DNA of 6,987 nt. Source: WTXA01 sp041741995. GTDB taxonomy: Bacteria; Bacillota; TC1. How positions within the stretch are numbered: position 1 is the first letter of the stretch; each line of letters starts with the position of its first letter. Below are positions 1-5,229 of this stretch, in pieces. The notes beneath the pieces are model-generated. The model did no database searches. It was given only the letters and a program-made list of their open reading frames with translations, and was not told the DNA's origin. A program made the position numbers and the translations under genes. The stretch lies in NCBI GenBank assembly GCA_041741995.1, contig JBGSJN010000009.1, forward strand, positions 1 to 6,987, in the 5' to 3' direction.

Positions 1-107
1 TGGAGCTTCATGAATATATTTACTACTACAATAACCGTAGAACTAAGCGAAAATTAAAAGGAATGAGTCCTGTTTATTACAGAACCCATTCCACAATGGT
101 TGCTTAA
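1..107 (+). CDS. IS3-family transposase (OrfB, DDE integrase), C-terminal fragment
   Basis: Reading from base 3, the frame encodes 34 residues to a TAA at 105-107. It carries the signature tail of IS3-family OrfB: Tyr-Ile-Tyr-Tyr-Tyr-Asn-Asn-Arg-Arg, then Lys-Leu-Lys-Gly-Met-Ser-Pro-Val-Tyr-Tyr-Arg. In the family this is the end of the rve integrase core domain, which catalyses strand cleavage and transfer. The catalytic DDE residues and the OrfA part are outside the window. The stop codon lies 8 bases before the terminal repeat, the usual compact layout. The fragment is cut by the window edge, not by visible mutation. Confidence 0.88.
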   Translation, partial: ELHEYIYYYNNRRTKRKLKGMSPVYYRTHSTMVA

Positions 108-115
108 TTAAATTT

Positions 116-140
116 TGTCCAACTTTTTGGGGTCAATTCA
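116..140. repeat. Right terminal inverted repeat of the IS3-family element
   Basis: The 25 bases end in ...GGGGTCAATTCA. On the complementary strand they begin TGAATTGACCCC and continue AAAAAGTTGGACA, which matches the recalled consensus of IS150-group IS3 elements (TG, then GACCCC, then AAAGTTGGACA). The repeat lies directly after the transposase stop. The partner left repeat is outside the window, so the exact outer boundary is inferred. Confidence 0.75.
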
Positions 141-299
141 TTCTTCAAGTCTTTTTTAATGTCTTATATTTACCAAAATCTATGGTAACATTTGTAACTT
201 TTAAATATAATATAGTGGTTAATTATTTATTGATTTAATCAACTAATTAGAGTATTATTTTTCCATAGATTAGCACCTAAAAATATTTAAAATAACTTG
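141..299. other. AT-rich gene-free spacer between the IS end and the merR promoter
   Basis: No credible ORF on either strand. A TATAAT hexamer sits at 206-211 but only a poor -35 (TGGTAA, 183-188) precedes it. A perfect 13-base palindrome (TTGATT-T-AATCAA, 230-242) is followed by an 8-base palindrome (CTAATTAG, 243-250). Such short palindromes are common in AT-rich DNA, so no function is assigned. The spacer may be what remains of the regulatory region of whatever gene preceded the insertion. Confidence 0.4.
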
Positions 300-330
300 T
301 TGACACTCCCTTAAGGGGAGGCTATAGACT
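300..330 (+). promoter_or_regulatory. MerR-type promoter with operator dyad in the spacer (autoregulation)
   Basis: A perfect -35 TTGACA (300-305) is followed by CTCCC (306-310), TTAAG and GGGAG (316-320). The dyad therefore sits inside the spacer. The -10 can be read as TAGACT (325-330, 19-base spacer) or TATAGA (323-328, 17-base spacer). MerR-family activators bind exactly this kind of dyad between the -35 and an over-spaced -10 and untwist the promoter. The reading with 19 bases fits that mechanism. The first gene downstream is a MerR regulator, so it probably controls itself. The mRNA start would be near 337, with AAAAGGAGAG (357-366) as ribosome binding site for the ATG at 370. Confidence 0.82.
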
Positions 331-369
331 GAAGCTAGGAGAGTCAAAGAAAGGCGAAAAGGAGAGATT

Positions 370-1179
370 ATGTATAAAATTGGACTATTTTCCAAAATAT
401 CAAAAACAACAATAAAAACCCTAAGATACTATGATGAAGTTGGATTACTTAAGCCGGCGATGATCGATGAAGACAACGGATATCGTTACTACACAACAGA
501 TCAGCTGACAAAATTACATGACATAATGGCATTACGTCAACTTGGCTTCTCCGTTGATGAGTGTATTAAAATAATTAGGGGAAGGAAAGTTGATGAAGTA
601 CTAGAGGATAGGAAGACTGAAATAGAAACCAATCTCATTGAACTCCAAGATCGCCTGGATAGACTGAACCACTATATTTCCGAAATCAAGGAGGGAAGAA
701 AAATGAACTATAGCCCAGTTATTAAACAAACACCAGAATGCATAATCTATTCCAAAAGAATGATAGTACCAAACTACGACAGCTACTTCCAAATCATACC
801 CAAAATAGGAGAAGAAGTAACAGCAACCAATCCTGACTTAAAATGTGCAATACCAGAATATTGCTTCATAATCTACCATGATGGAGAATACAAAGACAAA
901 GACATTGATGTAGAATACTGTGAAGCAGTAGATCAGTTTGGCAAGGATACTGACAGTATCAAATTTAGGAAGATACCTAGCTTAACAGTGGTTTCAGTTA
1001 TGCACAAAGGAGCCTACAGTGGACTAAGGGAAGCCTATGCCTACGCATTTCGTTGGATTGATGATAATAACTACACCATCACAGATAACCCAAGAGAAAG
1101 CTACATAGATGGTATCTGGAACAAAGATAACGAAGAAGACTGGTTAACAGAACTGCAAATACCAGTCGTAAAGAAATAG
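370..1179 (+). CDS. MerR-family transcriptional regulator with BmrR/GyrI-like effector domain
   Basis: DNA-binding regulator, 269 residues. Residues 1-70 form the MerR winged helix-turn-helix: the helices around Ser11-Tyr21 (TLRYYDEVGLLKP) and the wing Asn36-Gly37-Tyr38-Arg39-Tyr40-Tyr41. Residues about 72-110 are the charged, Leu-rich dimerisation coiled coil. Residues about 112-268 resemble the GyrI-like effector domain of BmrR and related multidrug sensors, ending in the typical Trp-Leu-Thr-Glu-Leu-Gln-Ile-Pro. Glu261 is the likely counterpart of the buried Glu that binds cationic drugs in BmrR (family knowledge, alignment by eye). Length is normal for the BmrR type. The start is set by AAAAGGAGAG just upstream. 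No efflux pump gene is adjacent, so the target beyond its own promoter is unknown. Codons ending in A or C are unusually frequent in its second half. Confidence 0.92.
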   Translation: MYKIGLFSKISKTTIKTLRYYDEVGLLKPAMIDEDNGYRYYTTDQLTKLHDIMALRQLGFSVDECIKIIRGRKVDEVLEDRKTEIETNLIELQDRLDRLNHYISEIKEGRKMNYSPVIKQTPECIIYSKRMIVPNYDSYFQIIPKIGEEVTATNPDLKCAIPEYCFIIYHDGEYKDKDIDVEYCEAVDQFGKDTDSIKFRKIPSLTVVSVMHKGAYSGLREAYAYAFRWIDDNNYTITDNPRESYIDGIWNKDNEEDWLTELQIPVVKK

Positions 1180-1203
1180 ATAAAAATTAGATTGAGATAT
1201 TTA

Positions 1204-1232
1204 TTGACAAATATTAGTATATTTAGCATACT
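1204..1232 (+). promoter_or_regulatory. Probable sigma-A-type promoter of the small membrane protein gene
   Basis: A perfect TTGACA (1204-1209) is followed after 17 bases by CATACT (1227-1232), a 4-of-6 match to TATAAT. The transcript would begin near 1239, just before the ribosome binding site at 1245-1253. An AT-only inverted repeat overlaps the -35, and no clear terminator separates this site from the merR gene, so read-through from merR is also possible. Confidence 0.55.
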
Positions 1233-1258
1233 TTAACTACAAATAGGAGGTGGCATTA

Positions 1259-1669
1259 ATGAAAAAAAATATTATTTTTACAATAAGTGGAATAATTATT
1301 GCCATACTAATACTAGTAGTTGGCTTGGTTATAGGCTTAAACGCAGAAAAAATATTTGGACCAAAATATGAGGGGCCAATTATAGTTAATGTAGAAATGA
1401 AAGAAACACAAAAAAACAAACTAGTTCAAAAAGCCTATGATTACTTAAAAGAAAAAGGACTGATTGAAGAGTATGGTATCAAGATAGATGATCCTGTCAC
1501 TATAAAAAAAAATGATGACTACAGCCCTAGAAACCTAGGATCTTTAACCAGCACTTGAAACTTAGTCAACCTTAGTGTCTACGTGATAGACTTCAATAAA
1601 GGTGATCCGGTTGTGATATCACAATCAACAGAAGACGTGCTAGGACTGCAAATAGCAATAATTGATTGA
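1259..1669 (+). pseudogene. Small membrane-anchored protein of unknown function, interrupted by in-frame TGA at codon 100
   Basis: The family is not recognised. The ATG at 1259 follows AGGAGGTGG (1245-1253). An in-frame GTG at 1250 lies inside that Shine-Dalgarno and is rejected. Residues 1-3 are Met-Lys-Lys and residues about 4-26 form one hydrophobic helix (uncleaved anchor or signal peptide). The rest is a charged, probably extracytoplasmic domain with no Cys. TGA at 1556-1558 ends a 99-residue product, but the same frame stays open for 36 sensible codons (Asn-Leu-Val-Asn-Leu-Ser-Val-Tyr-Val-Ile-Asp onwards) to a second TGA at 1667-1669. A terminator begins 6 bases later. This layout says the original gene had about 136 codons. 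Likely cause: a Trp TGG changed to TGA, or a sequencing error. Selenocysteine is a less likely alternative because of a stem-loop at 1574-1593. Confidence 0.7.
1574..1593 (+). other. Stem-loop just after the in-frame TGA, SECIS-like in shape
   Basis: GTCTA (1577-1581) pairs perfectly with TAGAC (1587-1591) around the loop CGTGA, which holds a G-U at 1583-1584. Below it T1576 is bulged, then G1575 can pair with T1592 and A1574 with T1593. The loop starts 24 bases after the A of the TGA (1556-1558). As recalled, bacterial SECIS elements have a short upper stem, a bulged U, and a loop with G or GU about 16-37 bases after the UGA, so the geometry fits. A 5-bp stem is easily produced by chance, and the protein context is not a redox motif. 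Treat as a lead only. Confidence 0.25.
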
Positions 1670-1675
1670 AAGTAC

Positions 1676-1702
1676 AAAAGGGATATGACAAATATCCCTT
1701 TT
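1676..1702 (+). terminator. Intrinsic terminator after the interrupted small gene
   Basis: AAAAGGGATAT (1676-1686) pairs without mismatch with ATATCCCTTTT (1692-1702), an 11-bp stem closed by the loop GACAA. The T run forms the 3' arm and is followed by ATATT. The stem begins 6 bases after the TGA at 1667-1669, which supports that TGA as the original gene end. The A run on the 5' side means it could also work on the opposite strand. Confidence 0.8.
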
Positions 1703-1717
1703 ATATTGCTGCTAATA

Positions 1718-1746
1718 TGGACAGGACTATAGAAAAAATATAATAT
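1718..1746 (+). promoter_or_regulatory. Probable promoter of the ylmH operon, abutting the start codon
   Basis: TGGACA (1718-1723) serves as -35. The -10 is either TATAAT (1739-1744, short 15-base spacer) or the overlapping TAATAT (1741-1746, 17-base spacer). With either reading transcription would start at about 1751-1753, on or next to the ATG at 1753. The site lies just after the terminator at 1676-1702, so a new transcript is needed here. Confidence 0.55.
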
Positions 1747-1752
1747 AGAGAC

Positions 1753-2505
1753 ATGGAAGAAAAAATATTTAAAAACTACATTGAAGATCAAATCGAAAAA
1801 ACCCATAAAAATGGAATTGGAGCAACCAAATTTCTAACACCAACAGAACAAATAGAAGCACAAAGCTACATAACAAATCACAAATACAATCTAAAAGTTG
1901 ATATAATTAAAGAAGGTGGCTATGAAAATGCAGAGAGAGCAAGACTCATATTTCTAAATAAACAATGGGGTGAATATGAGAAAAATGAGATGCTACATGC
2001 TTTGGTAATAGAACACAGAAAACAAGACACAATAGGACATAGAGACATCCTAGGCGCCTTAATGAACATGGGCATAGAAAGAAATACCATAGGAGATATA
2101 GAAACTAAAAGCACCCAACCAACCCTAGTATGCCTCCCTGAAATCAGCCAATATATCATAGATAATCTAACAAAGATTGGAAATATTGGAGTTATTGTAG
2201 GGCGGATATCAATAGAAGAACTAGGAACAAGAATTGAAGAGTTAGAAATGGTGAATATAATAGCCTCATCCATGAGAATAGATTGCCTGGTTGCTGAAGT
2301 TTTCAACCTATCAAGAAACGAAGCATCCAACCTTATCCAACAAGGTAAAGTTAGCCTTAATCACAAAATGGTAATCAAGCAAGACGACAATGTTGAAGAA
2401 GGAAATACTATTACACTAAGAGGTAAGGGCAAGATCAAAGTACTAGGCAATGAGGGTAAAACAAAGAAAGACCGATTTAAGTTAGTTATTGGGAGATATG
2501 TTTAG
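1753..2505 (+). CDS. ylmH: YlmH-family S4-domain RNA-binding protein
   Basis: YlmH proteins bind RNA through a C-terminal S4 domain. In Bacillus subtilis YlmH has been linked to ribosome quality control (RqcP-like help to alanine tailing on stalled 50S subunits), and it usually sits near division genes. Here residues 1-90 match the family N-terminus. Residues 94-115 hold the hallmark Gly-His-Arg-Asp-Ile-Leu-Gly-Ala-Leu-Met, then Met-Gly-Ile-Glu-Arg and Ile-Gly-Asp-Ile. Residues about 174-230 are the S4 domain (Arg-Ile-Asp, Leu-Ser-Arg-Asn-Glu-Ala, Gln-Gly-Lys-Val). At 250 residues it is full length. The in-frame stop at 1741 and the lack of other early starts force the ATG at 1753, which has no Shine-Dalgarno (only GAG two bases away). 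The usual ylm/divIVA/sepF neighbours are absent. It probably leads the operon through the CapA-like gene. Confidence 0.9.
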   Translation: MEEKIFKNYIEDQIEKTHKNGIGATKFLTPTEQIEAQSYITNHKYNLKVDIIKEGGYENAERARLIFLNKQWGEYEKNEMLHALVIEHRKQDTIGHRDILGALMNMGIERNTIGDIETKSTQPTLVCLPEISQYIIDNLTKIGNIGVIVGRISIEELGTRIEELEMVNIIASSMRIDCLVAEVFNLSRNEASNLIQQGKVSLNHKMVIKQDDNVEEGNTITLRGKGKIKVLGNEGKTKKDRFKLVIGRYV

Positions 2506-2551
2506 ATAAATATATATAACAAAATAAATTATGAAACAGGAGGATAGGAAA

Positions 2552-2872
2552 ATGATCATTACAACAACACCAACAATCGAAGATAAGAAAATAACCAGCT
2601 ACAAGGGAATAGTATTTGGAGAAGTAGTTGCCGGGGTAGACTTTATCAAAGACTTCGCAGCAGGGATAAGTAATTTTTTCGGTGGAAGATCAGGTTCTTA
2701 TGAAGGCGAACTAATCCGAGCCAGAGAAGAAGCAATTAGTGAAATGAGCAATAGAGCAGAAAGTCTTGGAGCCAATGCCATAGTAGGAATAGACGTAGAC
2801 TATGAAGTCCTTGGTCAAGGTAACAATATGCTTATGGTAACAGTATCAGGTACAGCGGTAATTGTTGAATAA
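2552..2872 (+). CDS. UPF0145 (YbjQ/DUF74) family protein
   Basis: Conserved small protein of unknown biochemical function, 106 residues, the usual length for the family. YbjQ relatives are reported or modelled as ring-forming oligomers; this is family knowledge, not visible here. The signature is clear: Met-Ile-Ile-Thr-Thr-Thr-Pro-Thr-Ile-Glu at the start, Gly-Ile-Val-Phe-Gly-Glu-Val-Val at 19-26, the Gly-Gly-Arg-Ser-Gly-Ser-Tyr-Glu-Gly-Glu-Leu stretch at 44-54, Ala-Arg-Glu-Glu-Ala at 57-61, and Leu-Gly-Ala-Asn-Ala-Ile-Val-Gly-Ile-Asp at 72-81. No signal peptide or membrane helix. The start at 2552 is set by CAGGAGG (2537-2543). An in-frame ATG at 2531 would put the Shine-Dalgarno inside the gene and adds residues foreign to the family. 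The 46-base gap after ylmH shows no terminator, and the next gene begins at the base after this stop. Confidence 0.92.
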   Translation: MIITTTPTIEDKKITSYKGIVFGEVVAGVDFIKDFAAGISNFFGGRSGSYEGELIRAREEAISEMSNRAESLGANAIVGIDVDYEVLGQGNNMLMVTVSGTAVIVE

Positions 2873-3319
2873 ATGAAAATATTAATAGATGCAGATGGAT
2901 GCCCGGTAATGGATATTACATTAAGTATGGCAAAAGAGAGGGCTATTGAAACAATCATACTCTGTGATACTTCCCATATTATCAATAAGGATGGAGTCGA
3001 AACTATTACAGTCTCAAAAGGCAGTGATAGTGTAGACTTTAGCCTATTAAAGTTAGTTAAGAAGGGCGATCTTGTAGTAACTCAGGATTATGGACTTGCA
3101 GGAATGGTATTAGCTAAAGGTGGTCTAGCCATAAGACAAGATGGGCTAATCTACAATGATTACAATATAGATAGATTGTTAGAAGAAAGACATAATGCCA
3201 AGAAATTAAGAAAAAGCGGTGCAAGAACAAAAGGTCCTAAGAAAAGAACCATTGATGATGATACTAAATATACAGACGAACTAGAAAAAATATTAGGAGA
3301 CAATAGTGAGAAGAGATAA
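2873..3319 (+). CDS. UPF0178 (YqxD/YaiI, DUF188) PIN-like family protein
   Basis: Full-length 148-residue member of UPF0178, a family with a PIN/NYN-like nuclease fold whose in vivo substrate is unknown. Visible signature: Asp6-Ala-Asp8-Gly-Cys-Pro-Val (most relatives have Ala at residue 9), Cys-Asp32-Thr-Ser-His35, Lys-Gly-Ser-Asp-Ser-Val-Asp at 49-55, Val-Val-Thr-Gln-Asp72-Tyr-Gly-Leu-Ala, Arg-His-Asn-Ala-Lys-Lys at 106-111 and Gly-Pro-Lys-Lys-Arg-Thr at 121-126. The clustered Asp residues are the expected metal site, inferred from the fold. The ATG directly follows the stop of the UPF0145 gene with no spacing and no Shine-Dalgarno in the preceding 20 bases, so translation is probably coupled to that gene. 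Its 3' end overlaps the start of the CapA-like gene by 14 bases and carries that gene's ribosome binding site. Confidence 0.93.
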   Translation: MKILIDADGCPVMDITLSMAKERAIETIILCDTSHIINKDGVETITVSKGSDSVDFSLLKLVKKGDLVVTQDYGLAGMVLAKGGLAIRQDGLIYNDYNIDRLLEERHNAKKLRKSGARTKGPKKRTIDDDTKYTDELEKILGDNSEKR

Positions 3320-4598
3320 GTACGATGATAAGAAAAAGAAATTGAATAAAAAGAAAACCAGAAATAGAACAAGTGTCTACATTGTTATCCTAATGATAGT
3401 TCTAATTGTGCTATCATCAACTGCCTTTTTACTAACCAATAAACATGGTCGTGAGAAGTTAGTTGATCTTGGAGTTTTGCCTGTAGAGGTAAAGACTGCA
3501 ACCATTGGTGCCATGGGTGATTTACTATTACATCCTCCCGTACAAGAAGGCAGCCAGACAGGTGATGACACTTATGATTTTAATCCAATGTTTCAATATA
3601 TAAAGCCATATATTGAAGAATTGGACTATAGTGTCATTAATTTTGAAGGAACTCTAAGTACTAAGGAATGGGGGTATTCAGGCTACCCACTGTTTAGATA
3701 TCCTGAAAATGTCATAGACAGCACTATGGAAACTGGGTTTAATTTAATGCTTACTGCCAATAATCACATAGGTGATGGAAAACCAACTGGTTTTCAATAT
3801 ACTCTCAATCTTTTTGAACAAAAAGGGTCAGACTATATTGGTAGTCGGAAGGATACTACAGGTAAGCAGTTTTTAGTTAAGGAAATTAATGGTATAAAAG
3901 TAGGTATGGCCAATTGGACCTATGGGGTAATTGCTGATAATGGCAAAGTTAGTGTCAATGGTATACCGGTCACAACCAAGGATGAGATGCTTGTAAATAT
4001 TTTTGATTATGGTAAGCTGGACTTGTTTTATGGACAAGTGCAAAAAGATATTACTGAAATGAAAAATGAAGGTGCTGAGATTATTGTCTATTATATGCAC
4101 TGGGGTAATGAGTATAAGATAGTAGAAAATGATTATCAAAATATAATGGCTCAGCAGTTGTGTAATTTTGGTGTTGATGTAATTGTCGGGGGACATCCTC
4201 ATGTTCTCCAACCTATAGAATACCTAACCTCTGCGGAAGGACAGCATAATACTGTTTGTATTTATTCTTTAGGAAATGCAGTTTCTAATCAGAGAATGAA
4301 CTTCATGGATCGTAAAACTGGTCATACTGAAGATGGTGTTCTATTTAAGTTCACTATTACCAAAAAAGGTGAAGATCAGGCCTATGTTAGTGGAGCATCG
4401 TATTTACCAACCTGGGTCAATATGAGAACAGAGGGTAGTAAAAGATTGTACGAAATAATACCTTTGGACATAGAAAAAGGCTGGACTAGTTATTTTAAAA
4501 CTCAAGCTGAAATCGATTCAGCCAGCGGTTCTTATGAAAGAAGTAAGGCTATTCTTGAAGAAGGTTATAATACTTTAGTATTTAAATCAGAGTTATAG
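3306..4598 (+). CDS. CapA/PgsA-like metallophosphatase-fold protein, membrane-anchored
   Basis: Member of the PGA_cap (CapA/YwtB) family, which has a calcineurin-like metallophosphatase fold. CapA of Bacillus takes part in poly-gamma-glutamate capsule assembly or export, but many clostridial members lie outside capsule loci and have no known substrate. Residues 1-22 are very basic, residues about 23-44 form one membrane helix, and the rest should be outside the membrane. Fold motifs: Gly-Asp72-Leu-Leu-Leu-His76, Asn112-Phe-Glu-Gly-Thr, Asn152-Asn-His154, His265-Trp-Gly, and Gly-Gly-His297-Pro-His299-Val-Leu-Gln-Pro. Length (430) is normal. The start is GTG at 3306, with TTAGGAGA (3293-3300) correctly placed inside the upstream gene, so the two genes overlap in different frames. 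No capB/capC partner is present, so a capsule role is not supported. Codons are strongly T-ending, unlike the merR gene. Confidence 0.88.
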   Translation: MRRDKYDDKKKKLNKKKTRNRTSVYIVILMIVLIVLSSTAFLLTNKHGREKLVDLGVLPVEVKTATIGAMGDLLLHPPVQEGSQTGDDTYDFNPMFQYIKPYIEELDYSVINFEGTLSTKEWGYSGYPLFRYPENVIDSTMETGFNLMLTANNHIGDGKPTGFQYTLNLFEQKGSDYIGSRKDTTGKQFLVKEINGIKVGMANWTYGVIADNGKVSVNGIPVTTKDEMLVNIFDYGKLDLFYGQVQKDITEMKNEGAEIIVYYMHWGNEYKIVENDYQNIMAQQLCNFGVDVIVGGHPHVLQPIEYLTSAEGQHNTVCIYSLGNAVSNQRMNFMDRKTGHTEDGVLFKFTITKKGEDQAYVSGASYLPTWVNMRTEGSKRLYEIIPLDIEKGWTSYFKTQAEIDSASGSYERSKAILEEGYNTLVFKSEL

Positions 4599-4604
4599 GT
4601 TATT

Positions 4605-4646
4605 TTGACTTTTTATGTAGTAAGTTTATATTCTATATGCTACAAT
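4605..4646 (+). promoter_or_regulatory. Probable promoter of the DUF4870-like gene
   Basis: TTGACT (4605-4610) and TATATT (4627-4632) are spaced by 16 bases. A second candidate, an extended -10 TGCTACAAT (4638-4646), lies just downstream without a good -35. The sites lie in the 94-base gap after the CapA-like gene, in which I see no convincing terminator, so some read-through from upstream is possible. The untranslated leader would be about 40-55 bases. Confidence 0.5.
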
Positions 4647-4692
4647 TATTTCATAATTAAGAATTTAAATTAATATCAGGAGGTTTTTTAAG

Positions 4693-5019
4693 ATGGACGA
4701 AAACAATCAAGTCTTTAGTAATGAAGACATTCAACAAAACAAGGTCATTGCAGCACTTGCTTATCTTATTTTCTTTTTACCATTAATAGCTGCTAAGGAT
4801 TCAGCATTTGGTAAATTTCACGCAAATCAAGGCTTGGTTTTATTACTAGCCTTCGTGATAGTTAATTTTTTGTATATAATTCCGATTCTTGGCTGGATTG
4901 CTGCACCTTTACTTTCAATCGCTTTGACAATCATCGGTATTCTTGGAGCGGTAAATGCCTACAATGGTAAAGCAGAAGAATTACCTGTAATAGGTCAGTT
5001 CAACTTGATCAACAAGTAA
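4693..5019 (+). CDS. Small DUF4870-like (Tic20-like) membrane protein
   Basis: Integral membrane protein of 108 residues with no known reaction. It resembles DUF4870-type proteins, a loose family with some similarity to Tic20: a short polar N-terminus (1-16), helix 1 about 17-34 (Lys-Val-Ile-Ala-Ala-Leu-Ala-Tyr-Leu then Phe-Phe-Leu-Pro-Leu), the family-typical loop Ala-Lys-Asp-Ser-Ala-Phe-Gly-Lys-Phe-His-Ala-Asn-Gln-Gly at 34-47, helix 2 about 48-63, helix 3 about 66-89, and the closing Asn-Ala-Tyr-Asn-Gly-Lys with Leu-Pro-Val-Ile-Gly. The His-Ala-Asn-Gln-Gly-Leu stretch is the best family marker. The ATG follows CAGGAGGT (4678-4685) at normal spacing. Promoter and terminator suggest a single-gene transcript. 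Confidence 0.8.
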   Translation: MDENNQVFSNEDIQQNKVIAALAYLIFFLPLIAAKDSAFGKFHANQGLVLLLAFVIVNFLYIIPILGWIAAPLLSIALTIIGILGAVNAYNGKAEELPVIGQFNLINK

Positions 5020-5044
5020 AATTCAAAAAGCTATGTTTAGTAGT

Positions 5045-5080
5045 TAAGGAGTCTAGTGTATACTAGGCTCCTTATTTATT
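5045..5080 (+). terminator. Strong intrinsic terminator after the DUF4870-like gene
   Basis: A 13-bp stem pairs 5045-5057 (TAAGGAGTCTAGT) with 5062-5074 (ACTAGGCTCCTTA). There is a single T-G wobble and the loop is GTAT. TTTATTATT follows directly. The stem starts 25 bases after the stop codon at 5017-5019. This ends the DUF4870-like transcript. Confidence 0.88.
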
Positions 5081-5119
5081 ATTCTCATATACTGATTTTT
5101 TGGTTAAACTTATATATGG

Positions 5120-5157
5120 AAATCGATAAAGTCATTGGATGACTTGCTGATTTTTTA
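5120..5157 (+). terminator. Second hairpin with T run, possible backup terminator
   Basis: AAGTCAT (5129-5135) pairs with ATGACTT (5139-5145) around the loop TGG. An outer stem of AAATC (5120-5124) with GATTT (5149-5153) closes it through an internal loop, and T residues continue to 5156. The shape resembles a weak terminator. It lies 40 bases after the strong one and just upstream of the next promoter, whose -35 begins at 5158. It could instead be chance structure. Confidence 0.4.
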
Positions 5158-5186
5158 TTGTATAGGTATAGATTAAGTGGTATAAT
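5158..5186 (+). promoter_or_regulatory. Extended -10 promoter of the phosphoesterase/folB-like unit
   Basis: TTGTAT (5158-5163), a 17-base spacer, then a perfect TATAAT (5181-5186) preceded by TGG (5178-5180), the extended -10 motif. The transcript should begin near 5193, giving a leader of about 37 bases before the ATG at 5230. No operator-like dyad overlaps it. This is the best-matching sigma-A promoter in the window. Confidence 0.8.
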
Positions 5187-5229
5187 ACAATGAATTATGA
5201 ATGTATAAGAAGGGTGTTAAGGTTTATAA

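Larger units (their letters stand above)
1..140 (+). mobile_element. IS3-family insertion sequence, right end only
   Basis: Only the last 140 bases of the element are in the window: the transposase C-terminus followed by a terminal inverted repeat. The tail of the protein and the repeat (reading inward TGAATTGACCCC, then AAAAAGTTGGACA) both resemble the IS150/IS1202-like part of the IS3 family, as recalled. The rest lies to the left, so I cannot say whether the copy is intact. The target-site duplication, expected to be a few bases starting at 141, cannot be tested without the left end. Confidence 0.85.

Noticed and set aside
230..250. Adjacent short palindromes TTGATTTAATCAA and CTAATTAG
   Set aside because: Short AT-rich palindromes arise readily by chance and no promoter with both boxes overlaps them. 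Kept only as a remark in the spacer entry.
1250..1258. GTG start at 1250 for the small membrane protein
   Set aside because: It lies within the AGGAGGTGG Shine-Dalgarno. The ATG at 1259 is correctly spaced and begins a normal Met-Lys-Lys-Asn signal-like start.
1556..1669. TGA read as Trp throughout (alternative genetic code)
   Set aside because: TGG is used for Trp in other genes, and the second TGA at 1667-1669 sits directly before a terminator, so it acts as a stop. Recognised genes otherwise end in TAA or TAG, but nine genes are too few to infer reassignment.
1579..1806. 75-codon minus-strand frame across the terminator and ylmH start
   Set aside because: It crosses a strong terminator and a promoter of + strand genes, has no Shine-Dalgarno, and shows no recognisable protein features.
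1920..2330. 136-codon open frame on the minus strand inside ylmH
   Set aside because: It lies entirely inside a confident conserved gene, has no ribosome site, and shows no recognisable family.
2531..2551. ATG at 2531 as the start of the UPF0145 gene
   Set aside because: The CAGGAGG ribosome site would be inside the coding region, and the extra seven residues do not belong to the family, whose members start Met-Ile-Ile-Thr-Thr-Thr.
3873..4211. 112-codon open frame on the minus strand inside the CapA-like gene
   Set aside because: Shadow of the conserved CapA-like frame. The hydrophobic composition is what reverse reading of AT-rich coding DNA gives.
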